From JBGTGT01 sp051439375 (GTDB taxonomy: Bacteria; Cyanobacteriota; Cyanobacteriia; Cyanobacteriales; Microcystaceae), in contig JBFRWB010000239.1 of assembly GCA_051439375.1 (NCBI GenBank), positions 39,990 through 103,989 of the forward strand: a DNA stretch of 64,000 bases, read 5' to 3'. A program made the position numbers and the translations under genes. Position 1 is the first letter of the stretch; the number at the start of each line of letters is the position of its first letter. Positions 25,517-34,119 of the stretch are shown here, one piece after another. Below the pieces are notes generated by a model. It saw nothing but the letters and a program-made list of their open reading frames with translations, was not told the DNA's origin and searched no databases.

Positions 25517-25987
25517 TTAAGATGGGGACAATTGCCTCATAAATTGATTGATATCCGCTTCTAAGCAAGAAAAAAGTCTTATTGCTTTGGTTAAATTGGG
25601 TTTTAAGAGTTCGTATTCTAAGGGCGTTCCATAAGCATGACGAAAAAAGTGGCGAAATCCTCTTAAACTATTGAGTAATAAGTAGGTTTCTTCAGAAAGA
25701 ACAGCAGGACGTACACCTTCAATTTTTTGACTCATTCTTTGGAGTAATAAGCTATGCCATTTAGCAGTATCTGCAATATTATTTTCAAAGTAGGTTGCTA
25801 TAATTTTAAAAAGCTCCTCGGTTGCATTATATAAATTGTGCATTTGATAAGCAACACTTTCTAAGCGAATTAAATCATCAGATGTCAAGCCCTCTGCTCT
25901 CTGATTAAGTTGCTCATCAATTCGTTTCACTAAATTAAGTTGTGCTTGAATGTCACTTTTAAAAATAACTAAGATATGGGGGTCCAT
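25517..25987 (-). CDS. HEPN-domain toxin (HepT-like ribonuclease)
   Basis: A 156-residue all-helical HEPN protein. The catalytic motif is RHFFRHAYG near residue 113, an exact R-x4-H-x-Y, the form found in HepT toxins whose tyrosine is modified with AMP by the cognate nucleotidyltransferase. It begins inside the last bases of the nucleotidyltransferase gene (19-base overlap), so antitoxin is made first and both are coupled. The likely role is RNA cleavage held silent by the partner, in stress or phage defence; this is inferred from the family. Confidence 0.85.
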   Translation of the reverse strand: MDPHILVIFKSDIQAQLNLVKRIDEQLNQRAEGLTSDDLIRLESVAYQMHNLYNATEELFKIIATYFENNIADTAKWHSLLLQRMSQKIEGVRPAVLSEETYLLLNSLRGFRHFFRHAYGTPLEYELLKPNLTKAIRLFSCLEADINQFMRQLSPS

Positions 25988-26325
25988 TGGATTCCTGTTT
26001 GGCGAATTCTTTCAGCAAAATGACAATGTTTAAGGTGAATCAGATCCACCTCTCTCTCTAGGTATTCTGATAATAAACTAATTACGAGAAAAAAGTAATC
26101 TGGGTTAATGGTCTCAACCGCTAAATCAATATCTGATCGCTGGTTAAAGTGATGGGGACGAGTCACTGAGCCAAAAATATAGACACAGTTAAGATGATAT
26201 TGCCTTGCATATTGCTCTAACCATTTTATGGTTTTATTAAGTAAGGCTTGGCGATTTTTTTCATTTTTTAGCCGAGTTTTCCTAAGACTTTGTTCTAGTT
26301 TTGAGGTGGAAAATGAAGATGACAT
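25969..26325 (-). CDS. MNT-type nucleotidyltransferase antitoxin (MntA-like)
   Basis: A 118-residue minimal nucleotidyltransferase. The active site reads CVYIFGSVTRPHHFNQRSDIDLAVE, that is G-S followed by D-x-D, with one residue more than the usual ten between them. The later strand EREVDLIHLKHC supplies the third acidic residue. I chose ATG 26325; an upstream in-frame ATG adds only a hydrophobic, unrelated stretch. It is the first gene of the MNT-HEPN pair and probably AMPylates the HEPN toxin. Confidence 0.85.
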   Translation of the reverse strand: MSSSFSTSKLEQSLRKTRLKNEKNRQALLNKTIKWLEQYARQYHLNCVYIFGSVTRPHHFNQRSDIDLAVETINPDYFFLVISLLSEYLEREVDLIHLKHCHFAERIRQTGIQWTPIS

Positions 26326-26466
26326 GATAAGTTTTAAAGTGTTAATTAGAATAAGCAAATTTAGCAATAATGATATTATACCATTTAATTAATGGACAAT
26401 CAGAACTAAAATATAACAATAAAGTTATATAATTGTTGATGACCACATCAAAAGTGATCCCATTCT

Positions 26467-27432
26467 ATGAACGCCTTTCCTCTCGTTAGCATTTGTATTC
26501 CTGCTTATAATCGTCCTCAATGGCTCAAAAGAGCATTAACTTCTATAACAGCAGTGGATCCTCAACTTTGCCAAGAAATTGAAATTATTATCTCTGATGA
26601 TTCTACTGATCCTATTTGTGGAAAAATCACACAAGAAATTCTCAACAAATGGCAAGGGAAAGGACAATATATAGCTAATTCCCCCCGACTAGGAATGGCA
26701 AAAAATTGGAATCATTCCATACAACTTGCTTCAGGAAAATATATTGTTGTCCTTCATGATGATGATTATTTCGTCAAAAATGGTGTAGAAAATTTACTGA
26801 ACACATTAAAAAGTTTAACAGAAAAACATCCTGTGCTTTTATTTGGGGTTCAAGTGGTTAATGAAAAGGAAAAAATCTTAAAAACACAAACTGTTTCCGA
26901 AACACAATATTTATCTCCCAAAGAAGCTTTAATCAATCTTTTATCTAACTCATCTTTTGTGCGATTTCCTGCTATTGCCATACAACGAAATATTTTTGAA
27001 GAAGTCGGTTATTTTAATCATAAATGGGGTGAACCGACTGATATTGATATGTGGATTCGATTATTTAGTTGTTATGGGGTTTATTGTGTTCCCTTAATTA
27101 CCTGTGCTTATACTGTTCATTCTCAAGCGTTAACCATGGGAGTGTTTAATGAAAATACGGTGACAACGTTATTAGGCTTTTTTGAACGAGTTTCTTCTCT
27201 AAATATTCTTAGTCCATCGGAGTTAAAAAATTGTCAGCGTCAATTCTTTCATCAATTTATTCTTGCAGGTGCATTTCGGATGTTACGTAGAGGAAAACTA
27301 AGAGACTTTGATCAAGTTATGCAATTATTTAAGTTACCAACAATTAAAGATTTAAACCCCCCTAAAAAATGGTTACTTATTCGTTTTATATTTAGAACCA
27401 TTGATCAATTATACATAATAATGAACCGTTAA
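26467..27432 (+). CDS. Family 2 glycosyltransferase
   Basis: A 321-residue GT-A enzyme. It opens with PLVSICIPAYNRPQWLKRAL, has the metal site at VVLHDDDYF near residue 98, and an acceptor-side WGEPTDIDMWIRLF near residue 190. It is read on the plus strand, opposite to the main glycan cluster, and converges with a decayed nucleotidyltransferase/HEPN locus whose remnant overlaps its stop codon. Donor and acceptor sugars are not predictable. Confidence 0.9.
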   Translation: MNAFPLVSICIPAYNRPQWLKRALTSITAVDPQLCQEIEIIISDDSTDPICGKITQEILNKWQGKGQYIANSPRLGMAKNWNHSIQLASGKYIVVLHDDDYFVKNGVENLLNTLKSLTEKHPVLLFGVQVVNEKEKILKTQTVSETQYLSPKEALINLLSNSSFVRFPAIAIQRNIFEEVGYFNHKWGEPTDIDMWIRLFSCYGVYCVPLITCAYTVHSQALTMGVFNENTVTTLLGFFERVSSLNILSPSELKNCQRQFFHQFILAGAFRMLRRGKLRDFDQVMQLFKLPTIKDLNPPKKWLLIRFIFRTIDQLYIIMNR

Positions 27433-27760
27433 AGGTTATCAGTGATCGCTTGTAACCAAAGCAAAAATTCATTAATATCTTGTTTAAATAATTGACAATT
27501 TTTATAATAATTATTAACCAAATATTCAACTCTTTAGCTAAATCAATATCTGAAATATTTGAAGTTTCACAAAAGTTTTCTTTGACTAATGAGCCAAATA
27601 ATATAATCTTTTTAATATTAAAATGTTGAGTTAAATAATCAACAATGGGTACTAAACTTTCTCTGGCTTTTTGAGCTAGTGTTTGATGATATGATTGGGT
27701 TTCTTGCTGTTTTGTTTTCCAATAATTTAAGTAAGGGTCAATTTTGTGCATTGCAATCAA
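27429..27760 (-). pseudogene. Decayed MNT-HEPN toxin-antitoxin locus (internal deletion fusion)
   Basis: The frame starting at 27760 matches a nucleotidyltransferase antitoxin up to IILFGSLVKENFCETSNISDIDLA and then loses sense. Another minus frame from about 27533 reads VEYLVNNYYKNCQLFKQDIN, then EFLLWLQAITDNL and a stop at 27429-27431. That tail resembles the end of the HEPN toxin at 25517 (LEADINQF beside FKQDINEF). The simplest reading is a deletion joining the first half of the antitoxin gene to the last bases of its toxin gene. It is therefore a dead remnant. Confidence 0.65.
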
Positions 27761-27802
27761 TTTTTATTTAATAGTAACAAGGGACGGTTTTTGACATAAT
27801 AG

Positions 27803-28735
27803 TTAATTATACCAGCGTTTGTCTAGATTTCCTTGTAATCCATCCATTGTTCCTTTAACCGTAGCATACAATTTTAAACTCATTTGATTTTGATCAAAGA
27901 CAATAATCTTTATAACTTTTTTGAGCATATTTAATAAACGGGATAAGATAGCATAAGTTAAATTATTTTGTGTAGCAGCATAGCGAGTTTCAATAAAAGT
28001 TTGATTTCGACAAATATAATAGTAACGCAATGGAGAATATTGACTAACCGTTAATTGTTTTTTAATGATAAGAATTGTGATTTGCTTTGAAGTTCCATAG
28101 TTATGAGTGAGAATAGAATTCTGATCTAAATAAATCTTATAATTCTGTTCTTTTAATTTTAAACATAAATCCCAATCTACTCCATCAATAAATAACTTAT
28201 CATTAATTTTCGGAATATTGTTCACAGCACTAACTACCATTAAAGAACCAGAAGTAATAACAATATCACATTCATAGGCATCACTTTCTTGTTGAGATTT
28301 AGAAATTTCTGTGAATTTATAGCTATTAAAGACTAAACCCTGTAACTTATATCCTGTATTTTTATCAATCGGCAAACAGGCAATAATACCCAAATTGATG
28401 TTATCATTAACCAGCTTATCATAAGCGTTTATAAGAGAAGATAAAGCATCAGGAGTTGGTTCACTATCTTGATCAAATGTCCATAAAAAATCATAATTTT
28501 GTTGAATTGACCAATTAATGCTGATATTTAAACCTTCTGCAATACCAATATTTTCAGGATGATGATCAAAAATAAGCTTATCATCATTATCTATTTGATG
28601 ACTGATTGGTAAAGTAGAATTATCGATAATATAGATTATATCAACAGGATAAGATTGTTGTTTAATCGCTGTGATACAGTTTTTAACCGCGTCAATATCT
28701 TCATAAGCGGTGATATAAGCAGCAATACGATACAT
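27803..28735 (-). CDS. Family 2 glycosyltransferase, rhamnosyltransferase-like
   Basis: A 310-residue GT-A enzyme. It starts MYRIAAYITAYEDIDAVKNCI. The DFLWTFDQDSEPTPDAL motif near residue 92 (DQD type) is typical of RfbF/WbbL-like rhamnosyl or related transferases. DWDLCLKLKEQNYKIYL near residue 188 is the catalytic-base region. It is the last gene of the minus-strand glycan cluster and follows another glycosyltransferase after 21 bases. The sugar is not certain. Confidence 0.88.
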   Translation of the reverse strand: MYRIAAYITAYEDIDAVKNCITAIKQQSYPVDIIYIIDNSTLPISHQIDNDDKLIFDHHPENIGIAEGLNISINWSIQQNYDFLWTFDQDSEPTPDALSSLINAYDKLVNDNINLGIIACLPIDKNTGYKLQGLVFNSYKFTEISKSQQESDAYECDIVITSGSLMVVSAVNNIPKINDKLFIDGVDWDLCLKLKEQNYKIYLDQNSILTHNYGTSKQITILIIKKQLTVSQYSPLRYYYICRNQTFIETRYAATQNNLTYAILSRLLNMLKKVIKIIVFDQNQMSLKLYATVKGTMDGLQGNLDKRWYN

Positions 28736-28756
28736 AATTTTTAAAAGATTAGGTTA

Positions 28757-30061
28757 TTACATTAACTGTGAAAGGGTTTCATCCCATGCTTTTAAATAGT
28801 GACTATAGTTAAAAATATCCATGGCTAATTCCCTACCTTTCTGACCAATTTTACAAGTTTCTTGGGGATTTTGACAAAGATATAATAAAATGTCTTTAAG
28901 TTCGGCTGCTGTTTCTCCATAAAATCCATTAACACCATTGTCAATAAATAAGTCAACATCATGATTTTTTAAACTAACGGTTACTAACCCACACATCATT
29001 GCTTCTCCTCTGCTACGAGGCATTGGGGATCTAATGGTAGGATTAAAATAAATAGAATATTGTCTAATACTATCTACATAATTTTTAAATCTTGCTTGTG
29101 CATAATCATTTCCTTGTAGCGAAAAATCAGGTTCATTAACGGATAATATAGAAGGAGAATATTCAGCAGGAAAATTTTGAAAAACAGCCTTATAAATTTC
29201 ATATCCTCGATAATGTGGTCGAGAAGTTACCGCTTCACTAAAAGGTGATAAAATCCCCTTAATATAAGTCGTTATGGGAAATTCAGAGGGATCAAAACCA
29301 TGCCAAATTACTTTACTATTTCTAAAATTCCATTCGCTTTGTGCTTGGTAAGAGTTATTAATTACCAGTATATCCCCTAAATAATTAACTAGCTTCTCTC
29401 TTGCTGATTCCATAGTTTGTAACAAATTAGGCTGATCATAGTTTAGATCATATTGTCCATAAAATTGAGGTGTTCCGTGACAAATTGCTACTTTGGGTAA
29501 ATCTATTTTTTCTCTAAAAAATTTAAAGGTATCTCCCCAGTCTTTCTTAACATAACCATTACAATTCTCTGAAGATAAAACATTTTCATCAAAATGAAGA
29601 ATAGCTAAGTCATAATCTTGTGGGTTAATTTCTCTTTTGGACTTAAATTCGATATTATCAGGAATAGGACGATGTTGTAAGTTCCAACCTACAGTATGCC
29701 AGCTTCCACCGTCAGTTATTAAGGTAAAATAATGACCAAGTTTGTACAATTCATATTGATGAGAAATATGCCAAGGATAGGTTAATATTTTGAGTTGTCT
29801 AGACGATTTAACATTAGTAGGTGACGAATAAGAAGTCAGTTTTTTAGGGACAGAGATATGATAAGGACGATGAATAACCTTACTACCAAAAGGGGTTTGG
29901 ATTAGGTAACGACTAATTAAGAGTTTAATCGCTACCTGTAAGCCATGTCTCTGCAAAAAATTGCTGACTTTATCAATAAACTTTAGCACTTCTACTCCTA
30001 CTTTTAACAATAAACTAGAACAAGGTGTAGATAAAGGGAGCAAGGCTAGAAGTTTGAACAA
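28757..30061 (-). CDS. Glycosyltransferase, GT1/GT4 group
   Basis: A 434-residue protein whose C-terminal half is a GT-B nucleotide-sugar domain: GEAMMCGLVTVSLKNHDVDLFID near residue 350, then NGVNGFYGETAAELKDIL. The central part, ICHGTPQFYGQYD and KVIWHGFDPSEFP, is also usual. The N-terminus overlaps the SxtJ-SxtK gene by 47 bases, so the true start may be a later GTG or TTG. It is part of the glycan cluster. Donor sugar unknown. Confidence 0.85.
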   Translation of the reverse strand: MFKLLALLPLSTPCSSLLLKVGVEVLKFIDKVSNFLQRHGLQVAIKLLISRYLIQTPFGSKVIHRPYHISVPKKLTSYSSPTNVKSSRQLKILTYPWHISHQYELYKLGHYFTLITDGGSWHTVGWNLQHRPIPDNIEFKSKREINPQDYDLAILHFDENVLSSENCNGYVKKDWGDTFKFFREKIDLPKVAICHGTPQFYGQYDLNYDQPNLLQTMESAREKLVNYLGDILVINNSYQAQSEWNFRNSKVIWHGFDPSEFPITTYIKGILSPFSEAVTSRPHYRGYEIYKAVFQNFPAEYSPSILSVNEPDFSLQGNDYAQARFKNYVDSIRQYSIYFNPTIRSPMPRSRGEAMMCGLVTVSLKNHDVDLFIDNGVNGFYGETAAELKDILLYLCQNPQETCKIGQKGRELAMDIFNYSHYLKAWDETLSQLM

Positions 30062-30644
30062 AAAACATCACTAAACCTAATATTAGCATAAGGATGAGTA
30101 AGGGTATAAATAGATAATGCCCATTGCGACTAAAGTAAGAAATAATCTTAATAGGCTGTAAAATCAAAGGAAGTTTTTGTGAGCTTTTATCAAATGTTTT
30201 AATATCTTCGGTTAACTCTTTTTTAACCCATCCCTTTACGGTTAACTCACAAGTTTTTTCCCAAGTATAAAAAGGCTCAGTTCCTTTAACCGATCTTAAC
30301 ACCAATCCTACTGGAAAAACAAGTATAAAATAAATTAAAACTAGCATTAGTAAAAAGATAGTTTTACCAATCCACTGAGTGATCAGTCTCAGCAACTTTT
30401 CAATTGGTGAAATTGAAGATGGAATAATGAATGATAGCAAAAAGATAACGATACCAGTGGTAAGGAGAAACCACCATAAGGTATCATTTGCCCCTATCAC
30501 AAAAAGGTACTGAAACCCACTAAATAATGTAATAAGCAAGCCTAATGTCATGCCAAAAGTTATCAATTGTTTGGTTCGGCCAATACGTTTTCGCTCTCGC
30601 CAGCGACGAAGATAATTATATTTAGTAAGATTAGTCAAGATCAA
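30015..30644 (-). CDS. SxtJ-SxtK (DUF5989) fusion membrane protein
   Basis: A 209-residue membrane protein. Residues 1-145 resemble SxtJ-family proteins (RRWRERKRIGRTKQLITFG, then several hydrophobic helices). The last 45 residues, FIPLLILMLILGLVMFFVQ then TSSLAPFIYTLF, match the separate small DUF5989/SxtK protein that usually follows sxtJ. In most genomes these are two genes after a carbamoyltransferase; here they are fused. The start overlaps the carbamoyltransferase end by 14 bases. Function is unknown; the conserved association suggests membrane support of carbamoyl transfer. Confidence 0.78.
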   Translation of the reverse strand: MILTNLTKYNYLRRWRERKRIGRTKQLITFGMTLGLLITLFSGFQYLFVIGANDTLWWFLLTTGIVIFLLSFIIPSSISPIEKLLRLITQWIGKTIFLLMLVLIYFILVFPVGLVLRSVKGTEPFYTWEKTCELTVKGWVKKELTEDIKTFDKSSQKLPLILQPIKIISYFSRNGHYLFIPLLILMLILGLVMFFVQTSSLAPFIYTLF

Positions 30645-32466
30645 ACCTCCTTAGCCATTTAGCTCTTTCTTGTTCTGTTAAGGGTTTTTGTTGTTGCTTA
30701 TCTCGATCAAAAAAGCGATTACCAATGACAAGATAATCGATTTCTGTTGCCATAAAACAACGATAAGCATCTTCAACAGTGTTAACAATGGGTTCACCTC
30801 TCACATTAAATGAGGTATTAACAATCACAGAACAATTCGTTTTTTCTTTAAACTTACTGATGACTCGATGAATAAAAGGATGACGTTTTTGATCAATGGT
30901 TTGAATTCTCGCTGAATAGTCAACGTGAGTCACCGCAGGAATATCTGAACGAGGAATTTTCAACAAATCTATGCCGAATAACTCATTATCTTTAACGGTC
31001 AATCTTCGCTCATCTTTGACGGGATAAGCTAATAGCATATAGGGACTTTCTTGTGGAATATCAAAATAGTTAATCGCATCTTCAGCTAATACCATTGGCG
31101 CAAAGGGACGGAAACTTTCTCGAAACTTAATTTTAAGATTCATGTGACTTTGCATTTTAGGAGAACGGGCATCTCCTAGAATAGATCGAGATCCCAATGC
31201 ACGAGGTCCGTATTCCATTCGTCCTCTAGCGATGGCAATAACTTTTCCTTCTGCTAATTTCTCAGCAATTTTTTCTTGTAATTGCTCATCTTCTAAGTTT
31301 TCCCAAGTTCCTCCTAATGTTTTTAGAATTGCATCATCTGATGAAGATTGAGGTTCAATATTTGGACCCAAAAAAGCCCCCTGCATACTATCTGGTTGCT
31401 CCACGACACGCTGATTTCCTAATTGTTGATACCACATCCACAAAGCAGCCCCTAACGCCCCTCCTGCATCCCCTGAAGCGGGTTGAATCCACAATTTCTT
31501 AAATATATTTTTTTGAGATAATTTCCCCATAGAAACAACATTTAAAGCTACACCTCCTGCTAAGACAATGTGATCTAATCCTGTCTTTTCATAAGCATAC
31601 TGTCCCATTTTCAAGACGGCTTCATTTAAAACAAATTGAATACTAGCTGCTATATCCATCTCTTTCTGAGTAATCTGAGATTCGGGTTGACGAGGCGGTG
31701 AACCAAATAGTTTATGAAACCGTTCATTCGTCATAGTCAAGCCGTTGACATAATTAAAATATTTCTGATTTAAAATAACTGAACCGTCATTGTTTAAATG
31801 AATTAAGTGTTTATAAATTACCTCCACATATTTAGGATCTCCGTACGGGGCGAGTCCCATTAATTTATATTCGCCACTATTAATTTTAAATCCCGTATAA
31901 TAAGTAAAAGCGGAATAAAGTAAGCCAAAAGAATTAGGAAATCTAATTTCTTCTAAGAGTTCTATTTGATTTCCTCTGCCAATTCCCAAGGTTGATGTTG
32001 ACCATTCCCCCACTCCATCAATGGTTAAAATGACTGCTTCTTCAAAGGGAGATGGAAAAAAAGCACTGGCTGCATGAGATAGATGATGATCATTATAATA
32101 AATATGTTTTTTAATTCCCATTTCCCTAGTAATTTCATCCTCTAACCAAAGTTTTTGGGTTAACCAAGATGGCATGGCTTTAAGGAAACTGCGTAAGCTA
32201 TTAGGGGCATTTAGATGATAAGTGGTTAAGAGTCGTTCAAATTTATTAAGAGGATTTTCATAAAAAACGATATAGTCAAGGTCATTTTCGTGGACTCCCG
32301 CAGTTTCTAAGCAGTAGTTAATAGCATGATGGGGAAAAGAAGCATCACCTTTATTTCTCGTAAAGCGTTCCTCTTGCGTTGCAGCAACAATCTTGCCATC
32401 TTCTACTAAAGCCGCCGCCGAATCATGATAATAAGCAGAAATACCAAGGATGCGAGTTTTAGACAT
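30631..32466 (-). CDS. NodU/CmcH-family carbamoyltransferase (SxtI-like)
   Basis: A 611-residue O-carbamoyltransferase using carbamoyl phosphate and ATP. The N-terminal Kae1-like domain begins TRILGISAYYHDSAAALVED; metal and nucleotide residues lie in YNDHHLSHAASAFFPSPFEEAV and VLAGGVALNVVSMGKL; the C-terminal part has GRMEYGPRALGSRSILGD and VNTSFNVRGEPIV. Family members carbamoylate sugars (NodU), antibiotics or saxitoxin (SxtI). Within this glycan cluster a carbamoyl-sugar decoration is most likely. No other saxitoxin genes are present. Confidence 0.93.
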   Translation of the reverse strand: MSKTRILGISAYYHDSAAALVEDGKIVAATQEERFTRNKGDASFPHHAINYCLETAGVHENDLDYIVFYENPLNKFERLLTTYHLNAPNSLRSFLKAMPSWLTQKLWLEDEITREMGIKKHIYYNDHHLSHAASAFFPSPFEEAVILTIDGVGEWSTSTLGIGRGNQIELLEEIRFPNSFGLLYSAFTYYTGFKINSGEYKLMGLAPYGDPKYVEVIYKHLIHLNNDGSVILNQKYFNYVNGLTMTNERFHKLFGSPPRQPESQITQKEMDIAASIQFVLNEAVLKMGQYAYEKTGLDHIVLAGGVALNVVSMGKLSQKNIFKKLWIQPASGDAGGALGAALWMWYQQLGNQRVVEQPDSMQGAFLGPNIEPQSSSDDAILKTLGGTWENLEDEQLQEKIAEKLAEGKVIAIARGRMEYGPRALGSRSILGDARSPKMQSHMNLKIKFRESFRPFAPMVLAEDAINYFDIPQESPYMLLAYPVKDERRLTVKDNELFGIDLLKIPRSDIPAVTHVDYSARIQTIDQKRHPFIHRVISKFKEKTNCSVIVNTSFNVRGEPIVNTVEDAYRCFMATEIDYLVIGNRFFDRDKQQQKPLTEQERAKWLRRFDLD

Positions 32467-32477
32467 AATTGTTTGAT

Positions 32478-34007
32478 TTAATCTTGTATAATTGTTAGGG
32501 TTAGTTGTCGATCAACATTCTTAAAGTCAGCAGATAGTCTAAGGGTATTAACTGATTGGGCAAGTGGCTCGTTTTCTAAATTCCATGATAGAGAATTTCC
32601 TGTTTTTTCTGCTAAGGAATATACCTGATGAGTATCATAACCCAGTTGAGGATCAACAGAGGTATATTCTAATACTGCTTGGTTTAAACCGTTCCCTGAT
32701 AAGCGGATTTCTTTAATATCAATCTCGTTTTCTAGATTCAATTGAACGTAAGGTCTTTCATTGGGCATAGACAACATAAATTCTTGTGACTCAGGATATT
32801 CAAATGTATAAACTCCCGATGATTGTCTTTGTAAATCAAGTTCTGGGTAAGCGGGCATCCAATCATTAATTTTAACTTCAGATTTTCTAGGTATTGAATC
32901 TTTTTCCCCTAGGGCTTCGGGGTAGTTTTTTTCAATAAAGTCAGCAGCTTTAATTGCGTAGAAATAAGTGCTAATTGTACCGGGATGGCCGTTAGCAGGA
33001 TTAATTCCCCAACTAAGATCATTGGGTTGCTCATTTTTAGGATATTTAGCAACAAAATCATCTAAAAGATTGAGAAAAGGTATATTATTTTGCTCAAATA
33101 AAGGTTGAACTTTGGCGTAATGAGGCTTGAATGTTTCTAAATTGGGACTATTTGGTAATGTTATGAAAAAGCTAGGAATTTGAGTAGTTGATAAATATTC
33201 TCCTAGTTCTTTGATAGTTTCTTTGTATTTTTCAAAACTTTTACCTTCAAGAAGTTTAAGCTTCCATGTTCCATATTCATAGCCATTTTCATCATTTTGT
33301 AGAATATTTAGTAGTTTCTTACGACGAGCGGACATAAGTTGTTTTGTCAGTTTAGGAAATATCTTACGATTATTCAAATTATAAAAGAAATTTAATGCCG
33401 GATCTCGATAAAGTCGAATATATCTAAATAGCTTAACCATTCCTTCATCGGGATCATTAGTAACATATCCCAAAATCATTAGATCAGGTTGATATTGTTC
33501 AAGGATATTAAGTGATTTTAATACATTAAATTGATGACGAGTCGAAGCACCTTTTAGTCCGCCTGCAATTACTTCGACTTGAGAATATCCTCTACGATTA
33601 AGTTCGCGTTGAAGTTGTCGCCACCAAATATCATTCATATTGGCATAACCGTCACCCCAGACGAAAGAATCTCCCATAACCAAAATTCGTTTAGGGGTTG
33701 TTTTTTGAAGTTCTACTGGAAATCCTTTTGAACGCCACATCCAGTTAGAAGCTGCTTCAGGAATCCAGTTTGGGTCTTCATCTACAATATCATCTGCTAA
33801 GTTTTTGTTAGCGTTATTTTTATTGATTTTTTGGTCTTCTTGTTGCCATTTTTGGGAAACAATTTGAGATTGAGATTCTAGATTGGGAAGAATCTGTTTC
33901 TCAACGATAACAAAACCCAATAATATAAGCAAATTAAAAACCAATATACTTTTCAGGGCATAAACAGGTAGTGGCAACACTTGTTTGGGAATTTTTATTA
34001 TATTCAT
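32478..34007 (-). CDS. Membrane-anchored SGNH/GDSL hydrolase-like protein
   Basis: A 509-residue protein with an N-terminal membrane helix (about residues 14-34). The SGNH domain starts at KRILVMGDSFVWGDGYA near residue 105, with the nucleophile serine in GDSF. Block III is probably LGYVTNDP, and the catalytic His is likely in NPANGHPGTIS near residue 340. The last 130 residues look like a beta-rich accessory domain. It probably adds or removes acyl groups on the exported glycan from the periplasmic side; this is inferred from its place in the cluster. Confidence 0.8.
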   Translation of the reverse strand: MNIIKIPKQVLPLPVYALKSILVFNLLILLGFVIVEKQILPNLESQSQIVSQKWQQEDQKINKNNANKNLADDIVDEDPNWIPEAASNWMWRSKGFPVELQKTTPKRILVMGDSFVWGDGYANMNDIWWRQLQRELNRRGYSQVEVIAGGLKGASTRHQFNVLKSLNILEQYQPDLMILGYVTNDPDEGMVKLFRYIRLYRDPALNFFYNLNNRKIFPKLTKQLMSARRKKLLNILQNDENGYEYGTWKLKLLEGKSFEKYKETIKELGEYLSTTQIPSFFITLPNSPNLETFKPHYAKVQPLFEQNNIPFLNLLDDFVAKYPKNEQPNDLSWGINPANGHPGTISTYFYAIKAADFIEKNYPEALGEKDSIPRKSEVKINDWMPAYPELDLQRQSSGVYTFEYPESQEFMLSMPNERPYVQLNLENEIDIKEIRLSGNGLNQAVLEYTSVDPQLGYDTHQVYSLAEKTGNSLSWNLENEPLAQSVNTLRLSADFKNVDRQLTLTIIQD

Positions 34008-34119
34008 TTTTCTTAATTCCTACTCATAAAGCATGCTTTATAATTTTACCCTATTTTAGCTTCGATAACTTGTTCTTACTTTCAATCTTTACAGAAAATT
34101 TATTTTTATATACTTAAGA

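Noticed and set aside
30015..32466. Saxitoxin biosynthesis cluster
   Set aside because: Only the carbamoyltransferase and SxtJ/SxtK-like parts are present; the polyketide-like and amidinotransferase genes are missing, and the neighbours build glycans.
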